Of a stretch of DNA of 38,884 bases, positions 27,280 through 35,796 are shown piece after piece (position 1 is the stretch's first letter; every line of letters begins with the position of its first letter). The stretch comes from Mesobacillus selenatarsenatis SF-1. GTDB taxonomy: Bacteria; Bacillota; Bacilli; Bacillales; Cytobacillaceae. Both the position numbers and the translations under genes were made by a program. The DNA lies in assembly GCF_000813125.1 (NCBI RefSeq), contig NZ_BASE01000117.1, positions 1-38,884 on the forward strand, read 5' to 3'. The notes beneath the pieces are model-generated. The model saw only the letters and a list, made by a program, of their open reading frames with translations. It had not been told where the DNA came from and did no database searches.

Positions 27280-27328
27280 TTCGACTTATTTCGATAGTTG
27301 ACAAAAAAGCTTCAGTTAATTTGTCGAA
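27280..27328. promoter_or_regulatory. Further 0A boxes upstream of spo0A
   Basis: A perfect TGTCGAA lies on the plus strand at 27322-27328. Two near matches lie on the minus strand: AGTCGAA (27280-27286) and TATCGAA (27290-27296). I could not place a convincing vegetative sigma-A promoter here. The rest of the 522-bp gap 27121-27642 holds repeat copy C and the spoIVB terminator. Confidence 0.55.
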
Positions 27329-27363
27329 TAATCTTTATTTTTAGGCATTAATATTAGTTTATG

Positions 27364-27485
27364 CTGTTTTCCGTTCCAAGCGCTAGGCTTTCCGCGGGGA
27401 AGAATTATGAAAAAGCCCAACATCCGGCTTTTTTAAAAAACGAATTCTTCCTCACTGGCGGTGAGCCTCCTCGTCGTAAGCGAAC
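27364..27485. repeat. Structured interspersed repeat, copy C (interrupted, right end missing)
   Basis: The left end TTCCGTTCCAAGCGCT...CTTTCCGCGGGG (to 27399) and the core GGTGAGCCTCCTCG (27460-27473) match copies A and B. Between them is a 59-bp palindromic insert with arms GAAGAATT and AATTCTTC and an inner AAAAAGCC/GGCTTTTTT stem. The right inverted end seen in A and B is absent. Confidence 0.65.
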
Positions 27486-27602
27486 ATCTTCGTAATTTTT
27501 ATAGATTTCTGCCCGTCTTAACTCCTGATGATGGACACTTTATCGTGATTTTCTTCGATTTCTGTCCGTCATACCCTTGCGTTGTCTGTTTATTGTTATA
27601 CA

Positions 27603-27628
27603 TAAAGAAAAGGCGGCTATTTGCCGCC
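27603..27628 (-). terminator. Terminator of spoIVB
   Basis: On the minus strand GGCGGC pairs with GCCGCC (27612-27628) around AAATA, then TTTTCTTTATG. It starts 15 bases after the spoIVB stop. Confidence 0.8.
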
Positions 27629-27642
27629 GCCGAATTCCTGTA

Positions 27643-28935
27643 TTAACTTGCCTGCTCTCTTGGTTTTTCGTAAATATCTATACCTGCTTCGTTCAACATC
27701 CATTCTATATGAACACCATATCCACTTGTTGGGTCATTTACAAAGACGTGGGTCACTGCCCCCACTAACTTATCTCCCTGGATGATCGGACTTCCACTCA
27801 TTCCCTGGACGATTCCGCCTGTTTTTTCCAACAGTTCCGGGTCGGTTACTTTAATGACCATGCCTTTTGTTGCTGGAAATTTCTGCGGGATGGTGCTGAC
27901 AATCTCTATATCAAAAAGGTTTACTTCGTCATTATTCACGACCGTCAAGATTTTCGCCGGACCTTCTTTCACTTGATGTGAAAGCGCAATTGGCAGAGGT
28001 TTATCAAATACGCCATTTGAAATATCTTTGTTCAGTTCGCCAAAGATTCCAAAAGGACTGTTCCTTCGGATATTCCCTATTACTTCCCGGTCAGATGAAA
28101 AGCGAGCCAGCTTTTCCCCCGGATTGCCTTTACCGCCTTTTTCAATCGAAGTAACTGTAGATCTTACAATTTGTCCGTCACCAACGACGATAGGCTTCTT
28201 CGTATCCATGTCGGAAATGACATGCCCCAGTGCTCCATATTTTTTTGACTGAGGATGATAAAAAGTCATCGTCCCGATTCCTGCAGCTGAATCGCGTATA
28301 TACAACCCAAGCTTATAGGTGTTTTCATTAACATCCTTTTCTGGCTGTAGTTGAGTTTTGATTTTTTCATTTTCCCTTTTTATTACAACATTCAATGGCT
28401 TGCCATCTTCACCAGCTTGCTTAACAAACGGTCCAACGTCCGCCATTTTTTCAATTTGCTGTCCATTGATCTCTGTGATGATATCGCCTTTTTTTATGCC
28501 TGCTTTTTCACCTGGTGACACTCTTCCTTCATCAGCCTGAACCTGGTGATGCCCGACCACAAGGACACCAACCGTGTTCAGCTTTACTCCTATTGATTGA
28601 CCGCCTGGCCTGACCTTGAAATCCTTTAGGACATTTACATCGACTTTTTTAACCGGAAATCCGGCTAGTTCAAGGACCAGTTCATCCTTCCCATGTCTTT
28701 TTGCCTCTAGAGACAAGGTTTCACCTTTTTGGTCCACTGCGATATTTGAGTCTTTTACGGGAGCTGAAACTTGAACTGCATTCGTCTGGAAATCAAGCTT
28801 TTGCCCCTCGAATAATGTTATATCTCCTGGAATAGATAAATATTCATGTACTGGTTTTGCAAATCCTAAAGCAATTAATGAAACAAGGAGAATTCCACCA
28901 ATAAATTTTCTAAGAAAATCCTTTTTCAAATCCAT
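27643..28935 (-). CDS. spoIVB: SpoIVB peptidase
   Basis: A 430-residue serine peptidase made in the forespore and secreted across its membrane. It cleaves SpoIVFA and so triggers pro-sigma-K processing in the mother cell. It has an N-terminal membrane or signal segment (about 10-26), a PDZ domain (about 120-200, [20 protein letters not shown]), and an S55 peptidase domain with H238 in [10 protein letters not shown]365 in KVTDPELL and the nucleophile S380 in GMSGSPI. These correspond to His236, Asp363 and Ser378 of B. subtilis. The ATG follows GAGGAG. A forespore-type promoter lies about 50 bp upstream. Confidence 0.96.
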   Translation of the reverse strand: MDLKKDFLRKFIGGILLVSLIALGFAKPVHEYLSIPGDITLFEGQKLDFQTNAVQVSAPVKDSNIAVDQKGETLSLEAKRHGKDELVLELAGFPVKKVDVNVLKDFKVRPGGQSIGVKLNTVGVLVVGHHQVQADEGRVSPGEKAGIKKGDIITEINGQQIEKMADVGPFVKQAGEDGKPLNVVIKRENEKIKTQLQPEKDVNENTYKLGLYIRDSAAGIGTMTFYHPQSKKYGALGHVISDMDTKKPIVVGDGQIVRSTVTSIEKGGKGNPGEKLARFSSDREVIGNIRRNSPFGIFGELNKDISNGVFDKPLPIALSHQVKEGPAKILTVVNNDEVNLFDIEIVSTIPQKFPATKGMVIKVTDPELLEKTGGIVQGMSGSPIIQGDKLVGAVTHVFVNDPTSGYGVHIEWMLNEAGIDIYEKPREQAS

Positions 28936-28984
28936 TCACTCTCCTCGCTTCTAGTCCACACACATCGAAAATGGCTACATCTTT

Positions 28985-29013
28985 AATTTTGCCTCGACTC
29001 CCCGCATTTATAA
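28985..29013 (-). promoter_or_regulatory. Forespore (sigma-F/sigma-G) promoter candidate for spoIVB
   Basis: The minus strand reads TTATA (29009-29013), 15 bases, then GGCAAAATT (28985-28993). The -10 fits GGHRARNHT fully, and the -35 fits GHATR at four of five positions. A transcript would start about 40 bases before the spoIVB ATG. Confidence 0.55.
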
Positions 29014-29017
29014 CCTG

Positions 29018-29055
29018 TATAAAAATAAAAAAGCTACCCATTATGGATAGCTTTT
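29018..29055 (-). terminator. Terminator of ahrC-recN
   Basis: On the minus strand AAAAGCTATCC pairs with GGTAGCTTTT (29029-29055), one mismatch or G-U, followed by TTTATTTTTAT. The 5' arm overlaps the recN stop codon. Confidence 0.8.
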
Positions 29056-30746
29056 CAAGTAACTGCCTTCATATTCTGGGCAAGCTTCAGCAATTCTTCA
29101 GCATGCTGTTTCGTGAGGTCCGTAACTTCCACCCCTGATATCATTCTGACGATTTCCTTTACCTTCTCAGAGGAAGAAAGTGGTGTGACAGATGTTTTTG
29201 TCCTGCCATTCTTTATGACTTTTGCGATATACAGGTGGGTATCAGCCATCGCTGCGACTTGAGGTAAATGCGAAATACACAGAACCTGTGATCCAGTCGA
29301 CACACTATAGATTTTTTCGGCAATCGATTGTGCAACCCGGCCGCTGACTCCTGTGTCCACTTCATCGAAAATGATTGAAGTGACACCCTGATGTTTTGAA
29401 AAGATACTTTTCAGCGCGAGCATGATCCGCGAAAGTTCTCCTCCGGATGCAATTTTTGACAAAGGCTTCAGTGGTTCGCCTGGATTCGTCGAGATATAAA
29501 ATTCAACCTTATCTGCACCGTTTTTATGAAAATGATCAGAATCCGCGTCGATTCTAAGGTCGAATACCGTCTTTTCCATATACAGCTCTTTAAGTTCTTT
29601 ATGAATTAATTTTGTAAGCTTTTTTGCCCATTTCCTGCGAGTTTGAGTCAGGTTATTGGCCTCGATACGCAAATCCTTCTTAAGGGATGCAAGCTCTTTT
29701 TCCATCTGGCCAATATGGACTTCTTTATTTTGCAGTGTCTCAATTTCTTCTTCGATTTTCGAGGAATACTCAAGGATTTCTTCTATCGTTTTCCCATATT
29801 TACGCTTCAATTGATTGATTTCATTTAGTCTGTCTTCGATTTCAATCAAGCGCTGCGGGTCATATTCAAGGGAATCAAGTTCATTCCTGATTGTCCTCGC
29901 TGCGTCTTCCAGCATATAGAAACTGTTCGCTACAGTGTCAGCAACATTTTTGTAGTCTGGATCCAGATCAGCCGCATTCTGAAGATTATCCATTACTAAA
30001 CCAATCCAGTCAAGGCCCTTTTGCTCTCCCTGCAAAGCTGAATAACTGGTCTGAATGCTCTCGTAAATTCTTTCGAAGTTGCCAAGTTTACGTTTTTCTT
30101 CAAGAAGCTCCTCATCCTCGTTCATCTTTAGGTCCGCTGAGAGGATTTCATCATGTTGGAACTGAATCAAATCAAGTCTATGGGCCATTTGCTGTTCATT
30201 TTCACTTAAGCTTTTCATCTTTTTCTGTGTTTGTTCAAATGAACGGAAAACCTGCTGGTATTCATGAAGGGCAGGCAGGATTTCATCTGCACCAAATTGG
30301 TCAAGCAGATTGATATGCTTTGTTTCATCCATCAATTCCTGGTGCTCATGCTGACCATGAATATCAATCAAGGTCGAACCTACTTCACGCAGGGTTGCGA
30401 TTGTGACAAGTTTGCCATTAATTCGGCAGACGCTTTTTCCACTCGCCGAAATATCTCTTCTTAAGACGATCATGGCATCTTCAATCTCGATGCCAAACTC
30501 AGCTGCTTTTCCATAGCTCGGGTGATTTTCGCCTTCCAAATGAAATAAACCTTCAATTTCAGCTTTATCTTCCCCATGTCGGACGAATTCTGCTGAGCCC
30601 CGTCCGCCCACGAGCAGGTGGATGGCATCAATGATGATGGATTTCCCAGCCCCTGTTTCACCTGTGAGTACGGTAAGGCCTTTATTAAAAGAAACGGATA
30701 ATGATTCAATTATTGCGAAGTTTCGTATCGATAATTCATTTAACAA
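29055..30746 (-). CDS. recN: DNA repair protein RecN
   Basis: A 563-residue SMC-like ATPase that gathers and holds DNA ends at double-strand breaks early in recombinational repair. Walker A is GETGAGKS (29-36), long coiled-coil arms fill about 150-385, and the C-terminal head has ASGGELSRIMLALKS and the Walker B IIFDEVDTG. The start is TTG at 30746 with GAGGTGA about 7 bases upstream. It agrees with the family start (LNELSIRNFAIIE) and there is no ATG alternative before the P-loop. It lies 16 bp after ahrC, with which it is probably cotranscribed. Confidence 0.95.
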   Translation of the reverse strand: MLNELSIRNFAIIESLSVSFNKGLTVLTGETGAGKSIIIDAIHLLVGGRGSAEFVRHGEDKAEIEGLFHLEGENHPSYGKAAEFGIEIEDAMIVLRRDISASGKSVCRINGKLVTIATLREVGSTLIDIHGQHEHQELMDETKHINLLDQFGADEILPALHEYQQVFRSFEQTQKKMKSLSENEQQMAHRLDLIQFQHDEILSADLKMNEDEELLEEKRKLGNFERIYESIQTSYSALQGEQKGLDWIGLVMDNLQNAADLDPDYKNVADTVANSFYMLEDAARTIRNELDSLEYDPQRLIEIEDRLNEINQLKRKYGKTIEEILEYSSKIEEEIETLQNKEVHIGQMEKELASLKKDLRIEANNLTQTRRKWAKKLTKLIHKELKELYMEKTVFDLRIDADSDHFHKNGADKVEFYISTNPGEPLKPLSKIASGGELSRIMLALKSIFSKHQGVTSIIFDEVDTGVSGRVAQSIAEKIYSVSTGSQVLCISHLPQVAAMADTHLYIAKVIKNGRTKTSVTPLSSSEKVKEIVRMISGVEVTDLTKQHAEELLKLAQNMKAVT

Positions 30747-30762
30747 GCAAACGTCACCTCAT

Positions 30763-31212
30763 TTACAGCATTTCGAGAAAACGATTTGTGACTTGCTCAG
30801 TATCCTCTGGAGTACGGCAAATAATCAAGATGGTATCGTCTCCACAAATCGTGCCAAGAATATCTTCCCAATCAAGATTATCAATCAGTGCGCCGATTGC
30901 ATTGGCATTTCCCGGCAGTGTTTTCATTACTAAAAGATGGCCTGCCTGGTCAATCCGGATAAAAGCATCCATTAACGACCTTTTTAATTTTTGCAATGGA
31001 TTGAAACGCTGATCTGCAGGAAGACTGTATTTGTATCTGCCATCAATCAAAGGAACCTTTACAAGATGTAGCTCCTTGATGTCACGTGAAACTGTCGCCT
31101 GTGTAACGTTAAAACCGGCAGCTTTTAATCGATCAACGAGTTCATCCTGCGTCTCGATATCTTTACTCGCGATTAACTCACGGATTTTTATATGTCGCTG
31201 TCCTTTATTCAT
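30763..31212 (-). CDS. ahrC: Arginine repressor/activator AhrC (ArgR)
   Basis: A 149-residue hexameric regulator that senses arginine. It represses arginine synthesis and activates catabolism genes. The N-terminal winged helix (1-70) contains [19 protein letters not shown]. The C-terminal oligomerisation and arginine-binding domain contains [16 protein letters not shown] and [17 protein letters not shown] 31212 ([14 protein letters not shown]) with GGGGTGA upstream gives the exact family length; ten upstream in-frame codons are excluded. A possible target in this window is the artP upstream region. Confidence 0.96.
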   Translation of the reverse strand: MNKGQRHIKIRELIASKDIETQDELVDRLKAAGFNVTQATVSRDIKELHLVKVPLIDGRYKYSLPADQRFNPLQKLKRSLMDAFIRIDQAGHLLVMKTLPGNANAIGALIDNLDWEDILGTICGDDTILIICRTPEDTEQVTNRFLEML

Positions 31213-31248
31213 TAATATCACCCCTGGATATATCCGAAACATTCATAT

Positions 31249-31271
31249 ACTCATATGTTAGCCGATTTCAA
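31249..31271 (-). promoter_or_regulatory. Weak sigma-A promoter candidate for ahrC
   Basis: The minus strand reads TTGAAA (31266-31271), 16 bases, then a TATATG-like -10, about 35 bases before the start codon. Another arrangement (TTGTAC, 17 bases, TAACAT) overlaps it. The rest of the 486-bp gap 31213-31698 is repeat copy B and the tlyA terminator. Confidence 0.3.
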
Positions 31272-31365
31272 CAGAATGTACAATCATTCGTGGACTTTCG
31301 GCAAAAGTTATCGTTGGAATTGACGAAGTGGTGAACTGATTTAAAAAGAAAATGTTTATAAAGAA

Positions 31366-31580
31366 GGCTCTGTAAAATAGGATGTTGATTTTCGTTCCAG
31401 GCGCTTAGCTTTCCGCGGGGCCGGGGCTGAGCCTCCTCGCCGCCGTTGGCGTCTGCGGGGTCTCACCTTCCCAGCTGATCCCGCAGGACATTGAATGCGC
31501 TTCCTAGAACCTGCCCACGCACAATGGAAATGCGTTAGCATTTTCGGAGGAGTCTTCGCGCCTTCCACTACAATCATCAG
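31366..31580. repeat. Structured interspersed repeat, copy B (with insert)
   Basis: Left end GGCTCTGT...TGTTGATTTTCGTTCCAGGCGCTT and right end GCGCCTTCCACTACAATCATCAG match copy A in order and orientation. The inner stem is CGCC/GGCG, replacing GGCGC/GCGCC of copy A. An extra block of about 63 bp (31489-31551), with its own GAAATGC/GCATTTTC hairpin, interrupts it between CGCAGGA and GTCTTCGCG. Confidence 0.7.
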
Positions 31581-31671
31581 GTGTTAATAATCAACAATAG
31601 CATTAACTGAACCTAAAACCTATTGCATCAAGGAATAATTCCACTGCAAACATTATAATTTTTTTGAATTA

Positions 31672-31704
31672 CACAAAAAAAGAACAGGCTAATTCAGCCT
31701 ATTC
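31672..31704 (-). terminator. Terminator of dxs-tlyA
   Basis: On the minus strand GAATAGGCT pairs with AGCCTGTTC (31682-31704), followed by a run of seven T. The upstream arm contains the last codons of tlyA. Confidence 0.85.
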
Positions 31705-32547
31705 TTCTTCGCTAGTTTGCTTTGATTTTAATTCATTATGCGCTTCAGTTACGACTGATTCAGGCTCGGTCTTCAGCAACAGCCTGCCTTTTTTTTCCGC
31801 GGTGTTGTTCCACTGAAGATGAAGCAGGAATTCGATATTGCCATCACCGCCTGTGATCGGTGAGAAGCTTAGATCCATAACATCATAGCCCTCTTCTATC
31901 GAAAAAGAAATGATTCTGTCCAAAACTTGTTCGTGGACCTTCCTGTCACGTACGATACCTTTTTTGCCGACTTGTTCTCTTCCAGCCTCAAATTGCGGCT
32001 TGACGAGAGCGACGACATCGCCGCCTGTTACCAGCAAGGTTTTTAACACAGGCAATATCAGCCGAAGTGATATGAAAGATACATCTATGCTTGCGAAATT
32101 CGGCATTCCTTTAATGAGGTCCTCCGGTTTCACATATCGGAAGTTTGTCCGCTCCATCACGACGACACGATCATTCTGACGCAGCTTCCAGGCAAGCTGG
32201 TTGTAGCCGACATCCAAGGCATAAGACATCTCAGCACCATTTTGAAGGGCGCAGTCGGTAAAACCACCAGTAGAAGCTCCAATATCCAACAGTGTTTTTC
32301 CTTGAACATCTAGGTCAAAAACCTTTAATGCCTTTTCAAGCTTCAGTCCTCCACGGCTCACATATGGCAGGACATTTCCCTTTACAGTCAGGGGAATGTC
32401 ACTGCTAACCTTTTCACCAGGCTTGTCCAGTCGGTTTTCATTGGAGTAGACGAGCCCCGCCATGATTGTCCGTTTGGCCTTTTCCCTCGTTTCGGCAAGA
32501 CCGCGTTCAACAAGCAGTACATCTAATCGTTCTTTTTTGATTTTCAT
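31699..32547 (-). CDS. tlyA: TlyA/YqxC family rRNA 2'-O-methyltransferase
   Basis: A 282-residue protein with an N-terminal S4 RNA-binding domain (about 6-66, RLDVLLVERGLAETREKAKR) and an FtsJ-like methyltransferase domain with the SAM-binding DIGASTGGFTD (88-98) and VALVKPQFE. In mycobacteria TlyA methylates 16S and 23S rRNA cytidines; the older label hemolysin is misleading. ATG 32547 lies 3 bp after the dxs stop, with AAAAAGGG upstream, so it is translationally linked to dxs. It ends at a strong terminator that separates it from ahrC. Confidence 0.93.
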   Translation of the reverse strand: MKIKKERLDVLLVERGLAETREKAKRTIMAGLVYSNENRLDKPGEKVSSDIPLTVKGNVLPYVSRGGLKLEKALKVFDLDVQGKTLLDIGASTGGFTDCALQNGAEMSYALDVGYNQLAWKLRQNDRVVVMERTNFRYVKPEDLIKGMPNFASIDVSFISLRLILPVLKTLLVTGGDVVALVKPQFEAGREQVGKKGIVRDRKVHEQVLDRIISFSIEEGYDVMDLSFSPITGGDGNIEFLLHLQWNNTAEKKGRLLLKTEPESVVTEAHNELKSKQTSEEE

Positions 32548-32550
32548 TTG

Positions 32551-34443
32551 CTACGCCCTTTTTTGTTTCTGTCTCGCAAGCTTCTGCATTCGCAAGACGA
32601 CATCTTCTGTTGTCATTCCAATTTCCTCAAGAAGCTTATCCACACTGCCATGCTCAATGAATTGATCTGGGATTCCCATCCTGTCGATTTCTACATGCTG
32701 ATAACCCAGGTCATGCGATGTTTCGAGCACGAAGCTGCCGAATCCACCCTGAAGGACAGCCTCCTCAATCGTAAGGATAGGCATGTTATTATTCAGGATG
32801 CCAGCCAGCATCTCTTCATCCAGAGGCTTGATAAAACGGGTATTGACTACTTTTACTGATATACCCTGCTTAGCAAGAATCTCCGCTGCCTCCATAGCCA
32901 TTGGAATCGTCGTACCGAATGTCAGGATGGCTGCGTCTTCACCTTCACGAAGCACTTCCCAGGTTCCGATTGGGATTTCTTTCAACTCTTCATCCATTGG
33001 TACACCCAGCCCATTGCCTCGTGGATAACGCATCGCAATCGGGCCTTCATCATATTTTAAGGCCGTGTATACCATATGTTGTCCTTCATTTTCATCTTTC
33101 GGCATCATCAATACCATATTAGGCAAGTGCCTTAAAAAGGCGATATCAAATACGCCCTGGTGCGTTTCTCCATCAGCGCCAACGAGTCCGGCACGGTCAA
33201 TGCCAATAAAGACATTCAAGTTCTGGCGGCAAATATCATGGACCACCTGATCATAAGCCCGCTGCAAGAAGGTTGAATAGATCGCCAGGAATGGTTTCAT
33301 ATTTTGCGTTGCCAGTCCGGCTGCAAAAGTAGCTGCATGCTGCTCAGCAATCCCGACGTCAATCATCCTGTCAGGGAATTCGCTGGCAAAGCCCTCAAGC
33401 TTTGAACCAACAGGCATAGCAGGCGTTACAGCAACGATACGTTCGTCCGTCCTCGCGATTTTCCTTACTGTCTCACTAACCAGCTTACTCCAGGCTGGAG
33501 GTGAGAATTCTGGCTTCACAAAATCACCGGTTTCCATTTTATAAGGTCCGGTTCCATGCCAAGTGCCAATTTTATCGTTTTCAGCAGGATTATATCCCTT
33601 GCCTTTTTTCGTGATCACATGCAACAGTACAGGCCCTTCCTGCTTTTTTGCATATGCAAGGTTTTCAAACAGGTCGTCGTAATCATGACCATCTACTGGT
33701 CCAAGATAGGTGAATCCTAATTCCTCGAAAAAGATTCCTGAGACAAACAGATATTTTAAGCTGTCCTTTATCCTTTCGGCAGTCGCTGCGAGCTGACCGC
33801 CAATAGCAGGCACCTTTTTTAACAAGTATTCAAGTTCATCTTTTACCCAATGGTACTTACCAGCGGTCCGAAGGCGGCCAAGTACACTATGCAAAGCTCC
33901 CACATTAGGTGCAATCGACATTTCGTTATCATTCAAAATGACAATCAACTTCTTCTTTTCATGCCCGATATGATTCAAGGCCTCTAAAGCCATTCCACCT
34001 GTAAGGGCACCATCACCGATAATCGGAACGATGTGGGAATCTTCCCCCTTCAGGTCCCGGGCAATCGCCATCCCCATTGCAGCTGATAGTGAAGTTGAAC
34101 TATGACCTGTTTCCCAGACATCATGCTCACTTTCAATCATCTTTGGAAAACCGCACAGTCCTTTATGCTGCCTTAACGTATCAAATTGACATGCTCTTCC
34201 GGTCAGGATTTTATGTACGTATGATTGATGGCCAACATCCCAAAGAAATTTATCCTTCGGGCTGTCAAAACACTTATGAAGGGCAATCGTTAATTCGACA
34301 ACACCGAGGTTAGGTCCTATGTGTCCGCCTGTAACTGATAGTTTTTCAATTAAAAACTGCCGAATCTCCCTGCTTACCTCTTCCAATTCCTTATTCGAAA
34401 GATTTTTTAAGAAGGAAGGGTCTTTTATTGATAAAAGATCCAT
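32551..34443 (-). CDS. dxs: 1-deoxy-D-xylulose-5-phosphate synthase
   Basis: A 630-residue thiamine-diphosphate enzyme that joins pyruvate and glyceraldehyde 3-phosphate, the entry step of the MEP isoprenoid pathway. Visible features are H41 in [11 protein letters not shown]72 in [10 protein letters not shown], the cofactor motif GDGALTGG (143-150) with NDNEMSI, and the C-terminal transketolase domains ([30 protein letters not shown]). The ATG has only a modest site (GTGAGTGG). It lies downstream of ispA, but a terminator and a promoter candidate intervene. Confidence 0.96.
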   Translation of the reverse strand: MDLLSIKDPSFLKNLSNKELEEVSREIRQFLIEKLSVTGGHIGPNLGVVELTIALHKCFDSPKDKFLWDVGHQSYVHKILTGRACQFDTLRQHKGLCGFPKMIESEHDVWETGHSSTSLSAAMGMAIARDLKGEDSHIVPIIGDGALTGGMALEALNHIGHEKKKLIVILNDNEMSIAPNVGALHSVLGRLRTAGKYHWVKDELEYLLKKVPAIGGQLAATAERIKDSLKYLFVSGIFFEELGFTYLGPVDGHDYDDLFENLAYAKKQEGPVLLHVITKKGKGYNPAENDKIGTWHGTGPYKMETGDFVKPEFSPPAWSKLVSETVRKIARTDERIVAVTPAMPVGSKLEGFASEFPDRMIDVGIAEQHAATFAAGLATQNMKPFLAIYSTFLQRAYDQVVHDICRQNLNVFIGIDRAGLVGADGETHQGVFDIAFLRHLPNMVLMMPKDENEGQHMVYTALKYDEGPIAMRYPRGNGLGVPMDEELKEIPIGTWEVLREGEDAAILTFGTTIPMAMEAAEILAKQGISVKVVNTRFIKPLDEEMLAGILNNNMPILTIEEAVLQGGFGSFVLETSHDLGYQHVEIDRMGIPDQFIEHGSVDKLLEEIGMTTEDVVLRMQKLARQKQKRA

Positions 34444-34520
34444 TTCGGACCACTCACTTTCATTTCTGACTTATTATTCCGCGTTGTTTATTCTTATTCT
34501 CAAAAAGTTGTTAGTAATAA

Positions 34521-34548
34521 CATATATTAAGTAAAGAAAGATTTTCAA
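34521..34548 (-). promoter_or_regulatory. Sigma-A promoter candidate for dxs
   Basis: The minus strand reads TTGAAA (34543-34548), 16 bases, then TATATG (34521-34526). It lies after the ispA terminator and about 80 bp before dxs. Confidence 0.45.
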
Positions 34549-34591
34549 GCACTACCTGAAAATATGGCGTCTATTTTTCTAATTTATGTAT

Positions 34592-34624
34592 AAAAAAAGC
34601 TGCCAACACTACCGTGCTAACAGC
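34592..34624 (-). terminator. Terminator between ispA and dxs
   Basis: On the minus strand GCTGTTAGCAC pairs with GTGTTGGCAGC (34599-34624), an 11-bp stem including G-U pairs, followed by seven T. It ends the xseA-xseB-ispA transcript. Confidence 0.8.
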
Positions 34625-34663
34625 CAATTATAGCACACTATTGCACTGTTCTCAACGACTGCT

Positions 34664-35557
34664 TTAATGGTTACGCAGTCCAATCAAATCGGTGATCTGG
34701 TCAAGAATCCCAACCTCAAGTCCGCTTTTGGCAAGTGAATCTTTCGCGCTTCGCAAATGATAATCAAGCGCTTCTTTGGCTCCTGCTAATCCAAGCAAAG
34801 CAGGATACGTGCTTTTTTCGTTAGCTGTATCGCTGCCAACCGGCTTGCCGATCATTTCTTCAGTACCCTCAAGGTCGAGGATATCATCACGTATCTGGAA
34901 TGCAAGGCCAATATGATAGGCAAACTTGGACATTACTTCCTTTTGCTCCTTAGTTGCCCCGGCAATTTCTGCGCCAGCAATGATACTGTACTCGAGCAAT
35001 TTTCCTGTTTTATTAATATGGATATATTCAAGCTGCTCAAGGGTCAGCTCTTTATTTTCCCCTTCCATATCTGCTACCTGGCCGCCCACCATACCAGGAG
35101 CACCAGCGGCAGCTGATAATCCCTTGATCAAGGCAAGCTTAACGGTTGCAGGTGCGGCATTCTCAGGAATATCGGCCAGCATGTTGAAACTCAATGTTAA
35201 TAAAGCGTCACCTGCAAGGATGGCAGTCGCTTCTCCGAATACTTTATGGTTCGTCGGCTTTCCTCTTCTCAAATCATCATCATCCATACTCGGCAGATCA
35301 TCGTGAATAAGTGAATAGGTATGGACCATTTCGATTGCCGCGGCAGCATCAAGACCATCTTGCGGGTCTTTCCCGAAGGCGTCCATTACAGCGAAAACGA
35401 GTAGCGGACGGATCCTTTTTCCTCCTGCTTGCAATGAATAAAGCATTGCCTTAGCAAGATTCTCCGGTGTCTCCAGGGCACCAACAACCTCTTTTAGCCG
35501 TTCCTCTACAAGTGTCTTATATTTTTGTGTAAAAGAATCAAGTGAAACAGGATGCAA
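34664..35557 (-). CDS. ispA: Farnesyl diphosphate synthase
   Basis: A 297-residue all-helical prenyltransferase condensing isopentenyl diphosphate with dimethylallyl and geranyl diphosphate. The two aspartate-rich motifs are HDDLPSMDDDD (from D86/D87) and QIRDDILD (D224/D225); GGKRIRP (45-51) binds the diphosphate. The start is TTG at 35557, two bases after the xseB stop, with GGAGG 7 bases upstream (GGAGGAATAGTA). No ATG occurs before the conserved GGKRIRP except within helix 2, so TTG is well supported. Confidence 0.95.
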   Translation of the reverse strand: MHPVSLDSFTQKYKTLVEERLKEVVGALETPENLAKAMLYSLQAGGKRIRPLLVFAVMDAFGKDPQDGLDAAAAIEMVHTYSLIHDDLPSMDDDDLRRGKPTNHKVFGEATAILAGDALLTLSFNMLADIPENAAPATVKLALIKGLSAAAGAPGMVGGQVADMEGENKELTLEQLEYIHINKTGKLLEYSIIAGAEIAGATKEQKEVMSKFAYHIGLAFQIRDDILDLEGTEEMIGKPVGSDTANEKSTYPALLGLAGAKEALDYHLRSAKDSLAKSGLEVGILDQITDLIGLRNH

Positions 35558-35559
35558 TA

Positions 35560-35796
35560 CTATTCCTCCTCATTTATGGAGAAACCTTCAGTCCGTCCAT
35601 CTTCAGTAATGATCTGGGCCAGTTGTTCTTCCACATTCTTTAGCTTATCATGGCAAAGCTTGGATAATTCCATTCCTTCTTTATAAAAAGAAATCGCTTC
35701 TTCCAAAGGCACGTCGCCTTCTTCAAGTTTTTCAACTATAGTTTCCAGTTGCTCCATCGCCTGTTCAAAACTTAGTTTTTTTTCATCTGCCATCAT
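35560..35796 (-). CDS. xseB: Exodeoxyribonuclease VII small subunit
   Basis: A 78-residue helical protein ([37 protein letters not shown]) that assembles with XseA to form ExoVII, a single-strand-specific nuclease. Three adjacent starts are possible: GTG 35802, ATG 35796 and ATG 35793. ATG 35796 is best placed relative to AAGGAG (7 bases). It overlaps xseA by 14 bp and is followed 2 bp later by ispA, so the three are one translational unit. Confidence 0.93.
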   Translation of the reverse strand: MMADEKKLSFEQAMEQLETIVEKLEEGDVPLEEAISFYKEGMELSKLCHDKLKNVEEQLAQIITEDGRTEGFSINEEE

